A stretch of 64,000 nucleotides of DNA from CAZUCE01 sp964619265 (GTDB lineage: Bacteria; Planctomycetota; UBA1135; GCA-002686595). The DNA lies in assembly GCA_964619265.1 (NCBI GenBank), contig CAZUCE010000011.1, positions 1 through 64,000 of the forward strand, read 5' to 3'. The stretch's first letter is position 1; the number at the start of each line of letters is the position of its first letter. Both the position numbers and the translations under genes were made by a program. Shown in pieces: positions 60,621-64,000 of the stretch. The notes beneath the pieces were generated by a model that was not told the DNA's origin, ran no database searches, and worked only from the letters and a program-made list of their open reading frames with translations.

Positions 60621-61615
60621 TGCGGCTGCTCGGAGGGAGTGCCTTCGTACTCCTCGGGCTCGTCTTGAGCGGCTGCCAAGCGCGGCAGCCGCGAGGGTTC
60701 GAGCCTGTGGCGGACGATCTTGTCGCGACCTTCGAAACCATCGACCGTGCGGTCGCCTCGGGCGATCACGAATTGGCGACGCGGCTGCTCAACGAGATCG
60801 AGGCCGCGACCGAGGATTCTGGCTCCCTGGAAGCCGTGGCTAGGATCCGAGGCGTGCTCGCGGGGAGCGAGATCGCCGCGGGCCTGGAGATGTGGCTCGA
60901 GAGCCGGCCCGACCCGCAGACGCCGGAGCGGCGAGATCTCATCCTGCTAGCCCGCCACGCGGACCCACGCAACGTGCGGATCGAATTGGCGGCCAGCCCG
61001 CTGGTTGTCCAGCGCACGGGCGTCGGCCCCCGTGGCGATCACAAGGGCACCGACGAGCGCTTGGTCACCCAGGTCCTCAAAGGGCTCGACGTGCCTCCCG
61101 GTGAACAGCCGATCGAGGTGGTCGCCCTGAATTACGAGGTTCCGATGGCCGGCCTCTTGGCGCTTCGCGAAAAGTGGCGTCTGGAACCGCACGACGGCGC
61201 GTTTCGGGTCGAAGACGAAGTCATCCCAGCGGTCGGGCTCAGCGTCGCGTCCGTGGAACGAACCATGCTGATGGCTCAAATGTCTAGCCAAGCGATCGAC
61301 GCTGGGCCGTTGCTGGAGATGCTCGAGCGCCCCGGCCTGCTTCGGGAAGCGGGCGAGCGCGCGCTTCCGGCGCTGCTCGAGCGGACGGTTCGCATTCCGG
61401 CCTCGCGCTCTGCGGAGGCCTTTGCCAAGGTTGCCGAGAAGGTCGTCGAGTGGCCGGACGAGGACCTGGTTCGGATCACACCCGTCCTACGCTGGCTGGC
61501 ACGCGAGGACCGGGACGTTCCCGGGCCGAGCGGCTGGCGCAAACGACTCCAGTCCGCGCTCCAGCCCGTCGCGAAACCGGCGGTGCAAGCGAAGGACGGA
61601 CTCAAACTCCGCTAA
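60620..61615 (+). CDS. lipoprotein of unknown function
   Basis: Not recognised. 331 residues. Seen: a lipoprotein signal (SAFVLLGLVLSGC) with lipobox LSGC at residue 19, an alpha-helical segment (about 30-90), a mixed central region (NVRIELAASPLVVQRTGVGP, DERLVTQVLKGLDVPPGEQPIE in pieces), and a helical C-terminal half with PVLRWLARED. No catalytic motif or transmembrane helix. ATG 60620 overlaps the rpsA stop by one base, so it is probably co-translated with S1, which is an odd partner for an envelope lipoprotein. It converges on the sulfatase-fold gene with only 4 bases between stops. Confidence 0.75.
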   Translation: MRLLGGSAFVLLGLVLSGCQARQPRGFEPVADDLVATFETIDRAVASGDHELATRLLNEIEAATEDSGSLEAVARIRGVLAGSEIAAGLEMWLESRPDPQTPERRDLILLARHADPRNVRIELAASPLVVQRTGVGPRGDHKGTDERLVTQVLKGLDVPPGEQPIEVVALNYEVPMAGLLALREKWRLEPHDGAFRVEDEVIPAVGLSVASVERTMLMAQMSSQAIDAGPLLEMLERPGLLREAGERALPALLERTVRIPASRSAEAFAKVAEKVVEWPDEDLVRITPVLRWLAREDRDVPGPSGWRKRLQSALQPVAKPAVQAKDGLKLR

Positions 61616-61619
61616 CAAC

Positions 61620-63308
61620 TCAGGGGAGTTCCACCGGCGGCGCGGGGCCCAGCCCCCAGGACGGCAGATCGTCCGTGAGCTCTTCGCCCTCCTCGACGTA
61701 GCCCAGGGCCGCGAGGTTATCCGCCCACATCTCGCGCGCGCTGGTCGTGCGCTGATCGATGGGAGTCACCGGTCGCGCCTCGAAATGGGAACGCAGGTCA
61801 CCGCGTTGCGCTTCTAGCTGCTCCCAAGCGGCGATCAGCCGCGGATCTTTTGGATTTCGAACCGGCGACTCCTCGTAGGGATCAGACTCGAGGTCGTACC
61901 ACAGGGCTTCGAGCAGTTTGGGTTCATCGCCCTTCCAACTGACCCGGCGTACCAGCTTCTCCGTGGGAGTCCGCAGCGCCTCGACCACGATGTGCTTCGT
62001 CGCTCCGCCGGTGGCGGAAACGATCGGCCGCCCGCGAAGGCTCGAAACCTGGGGGACGCTCGGAAGTTCCTCCCCGCGCAGAACGGGTAGCAACGAACGC
62101 CCGATTGCGGTGTCCGGAATCGGAACGCCGATGGCTTCGCACAGGGTTGGCAAGAGATCGGAGAGTCCGGCCTGGACCGAGACTCGGGGAGGGGCTTGCG
62201 GATAGGTGCCCGTGGGCGGAACCACGAGCAGCGGAACGCGTACCTGTTCGTCGAACAGGCTGTGCCGATGACCACGGCCGCCGTGCTCGAAGAACTCCTC
62301 ACCGTGATCGGCGGTGATCACGATCCAGGCGTTTTCCAGACGTTCGTTCACCCGCAACAAGTCGACGATCTGACCAACATGCTCGTCGGTCCAAGCCACC
62401 TCGCCCATGTAAAGGGCGATGATGTGCTCCAGATCCCGGTCGGAGATCTGGCGCCCGCCGGCTTCGGCGTCGAAAACCGCGGGATTCAAGTAGAAGTCCT
62501 GACCGGTGATCGAACCTTCGTAGCCCGGATCGAACCGTGTGTCGTAGGGCGCGGGGGGGACGTAGTCGTAGTGGGGATCGAACAGGTGCGTGAACAAGAA
62601 CAGATCGTCCTCCCCAACGTCGTCCAATGCCTGCCCCACGAATTCGACGACTCCGGGCGAGGTGATCGCTCGATGACTTTGCTGATCGGCCGCTCCCCAC
62701 ACGTTCTGGGCACCGCCGGCATCTTTGCGGGCCAAGCTGTTGCGCAACTCAGCCTCCAGTCGATCGCCACCAGGCATCCCGTTTGAGTACACCTCGAAAC
62801 CGCGTCCGAATCCGTAGTCGCGCAGGAGATACCAGCCGGTGAACACGCCGTAGCCGAGGAACCCTGCCTCCGCGAGCAGCTCAGGCATGGTGGGGGTCGC
62901 CGGGTCGATGCGCACGTTGTCGTCCTCGACTCCGTGCCGAGTCGGTGGCTGTCCCGTAAACATCTGGGCGTGGGCAGGCAGGGTCCAGCTCGAACCGCTG
63001 ATCGCCTGTTCGAAGACCGTCCCGTGCTCGGCCAGCTCGACCATGCGCGGAGTTACGAACGGATCCTCGAAGTTCAGCGCATCCGAGCGCGTCGTGTCGA
63101 GGGACACGAGCAGCACCGTGCGGGGTGCCTCGCCGGAGCCACAGCTGCCAGCCAGAACGGGCAGCGCTGCGAACAGCAAGCTCCGCGGACCGCGCCACGC
63201 CCGGTTCGCTTGCGGCGTGATTCGAGGTTCGCTACCGAGTTCGGTGGATTGGGTGTCGGCGCAGGCCGGCGGAACGGGGGCGAGCCCGTTAGGGAACGAT
63301 CGCGACAT
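61620..63308 (-). CDS. sulfatase-fold (alkaline phosphatase superfamily) lipoprotein
   Basis: 562 residues, predicted to be anchored as a lipoprotein (hydrophobic stretch with lipobox AGSC, Cys56, after an unusual N-terminal extension of about 40 residues). Seen: metal-site motif SLDTTRSDAL (Asp71), nucleophile region GSSWTLPAHAQMFTG (residues 105-119), HLFDPHYDYVPP, ITADHGEEFFEHGGRGH, LLVVPP and DLLPTLCEAIGV, typical of sulfatases. The formylglycine consensus (Cys or Ser)-x-Pro-x-Arg is not present; Thr109 occupies that place, so a conventional sulfatase maturation is doubtful and phosphoester or phosphotransfer chemistry is possible. ATG 63308 overlaps the end of the upstream minus-strand gene by 20 bases. 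Confidence 0.88.
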   Translation of the reverse strand: MSRSFPNGLAPVPPACADTQSTELGSEPRITPQANRAWRGPRSLLFAALPVLAGSCGSGEAPRTVLLVSLDTTRSDALNFEDPFVTPRMVELAEHGTVFEQAISGSSWTLPAHAQMFTGQPPTRHGVEDDNVRIDPATPTMPELLAEAGFLGYGVFTGWYLLRDYGFGRGFEVYSNGMPGGDRLEAELRNSLARKDAGGAQNVWGAADQQSHRAITSPGVVEFVGQALDDVGEDDLFLFTHLFDPHYDYVPPAPYDTRFDPGYEGSITGQDFYLNPAVFDAEAGGRQISDRDLEHIIALYMGEVAWTDEHVGQIVDLLRVNERLENAWIVITADHGEEFFEHGGRGHRHSLFDEQVRVPLLVVPPTGTYPQAPPRVSVQAGLSDLLPTLCEAIGVPIPDTAIGRSLLPVLRGEELPSVPQVSSLRGRPIVSATGGATKHIVVEALRTPTEKLVRRVSWKGDEPKLLEALWYDLESDPYEESPVRNPKDPRLIAAWEQLEAQRGDLRSHFEARPVTPIDQRTTSAREMWADNLAALGYVEEGEELTDDLPSWGLGPAPPVELP

Positions 63309-64000
63309 AGGGGACGTCGAGGGTGTCGACCGGGGCGCCGGTCAGGTGGAAGCGCACCGTACCCCCGAAGCCCTCCTCTCCAATGCCTTCAGGTGCTTCG
63401 AGGTAGGCGTCCCAGTCCTTCGAGCGGCCCTCAGCGTCGGGCCGGACCGCTTCGGTCCGGAAGGACACGAATTCCCGGCCGCCGCCGATCAGCTCGGTTC
63501 GTTCGATCCGAAAAGGCCTCCCATCCAGGGCCAGGAGGCCGACCCGGTAGAAGGGCACGCTCCCGGTGTCCGCGCGCAGGTAGAAGCGATCGGGCTGAAC
63601 GGCGATAGGGGCCTTGACCTCGCCCTTCACCACCAGCCGCAAATCGGGCCCGGGCTTTCCGCCGGGTTCCGGCCCGTACCCGGATTCGAGGACCACATGA
63701 CCTGTGAAGCGTCCCTTGGGCGTGCCGGCCGGAACGGTCACCAGCAAGGTCCAAGCTGTGCCAGGCTCCAGGGGATCGGGGTACAGCTCCGCCACAACCG
63801 GCGGGTCTGCGTGAAGAACACCGGAGGGGAAGAGCAGCTCTTCGAGCGGACCCTCCTCGAGGACGGTCCCATCGGTCATGGTCGTGCGGCGCAGGACGCG
63901 GACGTCGATGGTCTTGGAGGCAGTAGGGGAAACGAGCCCGAAGTCGGCCAACTTCGGTACGAATTCGAGCGGCCTCACCGAAACCACGTGGGCCTCAAAG
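63289..64000 (-). CDS. partial protein of unknown function, cut by the right window edge
   Basis: The frame is open to the last base of the window, so the N terminus is missing; about 237 residues are visible. Seen: beta-rich sequence with EAHVVSVRPLEFVPKLADFG, VSPTASKTIDVRVLRR, ELLFPSGVLHAD, TVPAGTPKGRFTGHVVLE and GEVKAPIAVQPDRFYLRAD. The repeated pattern of strands around a DFG.V segment recalls DUF1573/immunoglobulin-like domains, but I cannot assign a family with confidence. No membrane segment is seen in this part. It overlaps the sulfatase-fold gene by 20 bases, so the two are probably co-expressed. A GTG codon at 63987 is unlikely to be the start because homologous-looking sequence continues upstream. 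Confidence 0.7.
   Translation of the reverse strand, partial: FEAHVVSVRPLEFVPKLADFGLVSPTASKTIDVRVLRRTTMTDGTVLEEGPLEELLFPSGVLHADPPVVAELYPDPLEPGTAWTLLVTVPAGTPKGRFTGHVVLESGYGPEPGGKPGPDLRLVVKGEVKAPIAVQPDRFYLRADTGSVPFYRVGLLALDGRPFRIERTELIGGGREFVSFRTEAVRPDAEGRSKDWDAYLEAPEGIGEEGFGGTVRFHLTGAPVDTLDVPYVAIVP

Noticed and set aside
1..64000. tRNA, rRNA, insertion sequences, prophage or integration sites
   Set aside because: I looked in all spacers over 150 bases and saw no cloverleaf with a T-loop motif, no transposase or integrase, and no target-site repeats. A covariance search could still find small RNAs.

Overview
This is a GC-rich, densely coded bacterial chromosome segment with about 50 protein genes, no rRNA or tRNA gene that I could recognise, no insertion sequence and no CRISPR array. 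It looks like a planctomycete or close relative. The signs are an ECF sigma factor paired with a Ser/Thr kinase carrying a formylglycine-enzyme-like domain, a Minf_1886-type protein, a sulfatase-fold enzyme, many lipoproteins, and Gram-negative envelope genes (LpxH, GmhB, undecaprenyl-diphosphatase). This placement is inferred from gene content, not from a marker tree. Starts are often TTG or GTG, genes overlap by 4 bp (ATGA, GTGA, TTGA), and most start codons follow a C/T-rich stretch instead of a Shine-Dalgarno motif.

Layout. 1-5.2 kb: alanine dehydrogenase, uppP, then an ECF sigma factor with its kinase partner. 5.6-8.5 kb: GDP-deoxyhexose genes (gmd and a reductase) running into a convergent amidase lipoprotein. 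8.6-15.1 kb: a TPR metallopeptidase, tmk, holB, a Minf_1886 protein and an AI-2E-type permease. 15.2-17.7 kb: a large periplasmic S41 protease on the minus strand. 18-21.7 kb: moaC, then accB-accC with a coupled lipoprotein. 22.1-29.1 kb: nucleotide-sugar genes (UDP-xylose synthase, glmS, a UDP-sugar epimerase, rmlA, rmlD, rmlB).

29.4-50.7 kb is an exopolysaccharide region. It holds a Wza-like export lipoprotein, a chain-length protein, an O-antigen-ligase-like protein, an amidotransferase, two GT4 glycosyltransferases and a polysaccharide deacetylase. These are followed by a giant TPR protein and a sigma-54 activator on the minus strand, two GT2-fold proteins (one apparently inactive), a FemAB protein, a GmhB-like phosphatase, a PEGA lipoprotein and a GT-C glycosyltransferase. 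Several members match the families that accompany exosortase A (XrtA/EpsH) loci, but no exosortase, flippase or priming transferase is in the window. The upstream sugar genes probably supply it with deoxyhexoses, UDP-uronic acids or pentoses, and amino sugars.

50.7-64 kb: efp and rpoN (sigma-54), a small membrane protein, a degenerate GGDEF protein overlapping an NtrC-type regulator, an in-frame LpxH-cytidylate kinase fusion, plsC, rpsA with a long acidic tail, a lipoprotein, a sulfatase-fold lipoprotein, and a gene cut by the right edge. The points I would check first are the LpxH-Cmk fusion, the pseudo-receiver and pseudo-glycosyltransferase in the polysaccharide region, the degenerate GGDEF/NtrC pair, the perfect 14-bp palindrome in front of rpoN, and the possible leaderless promoters.
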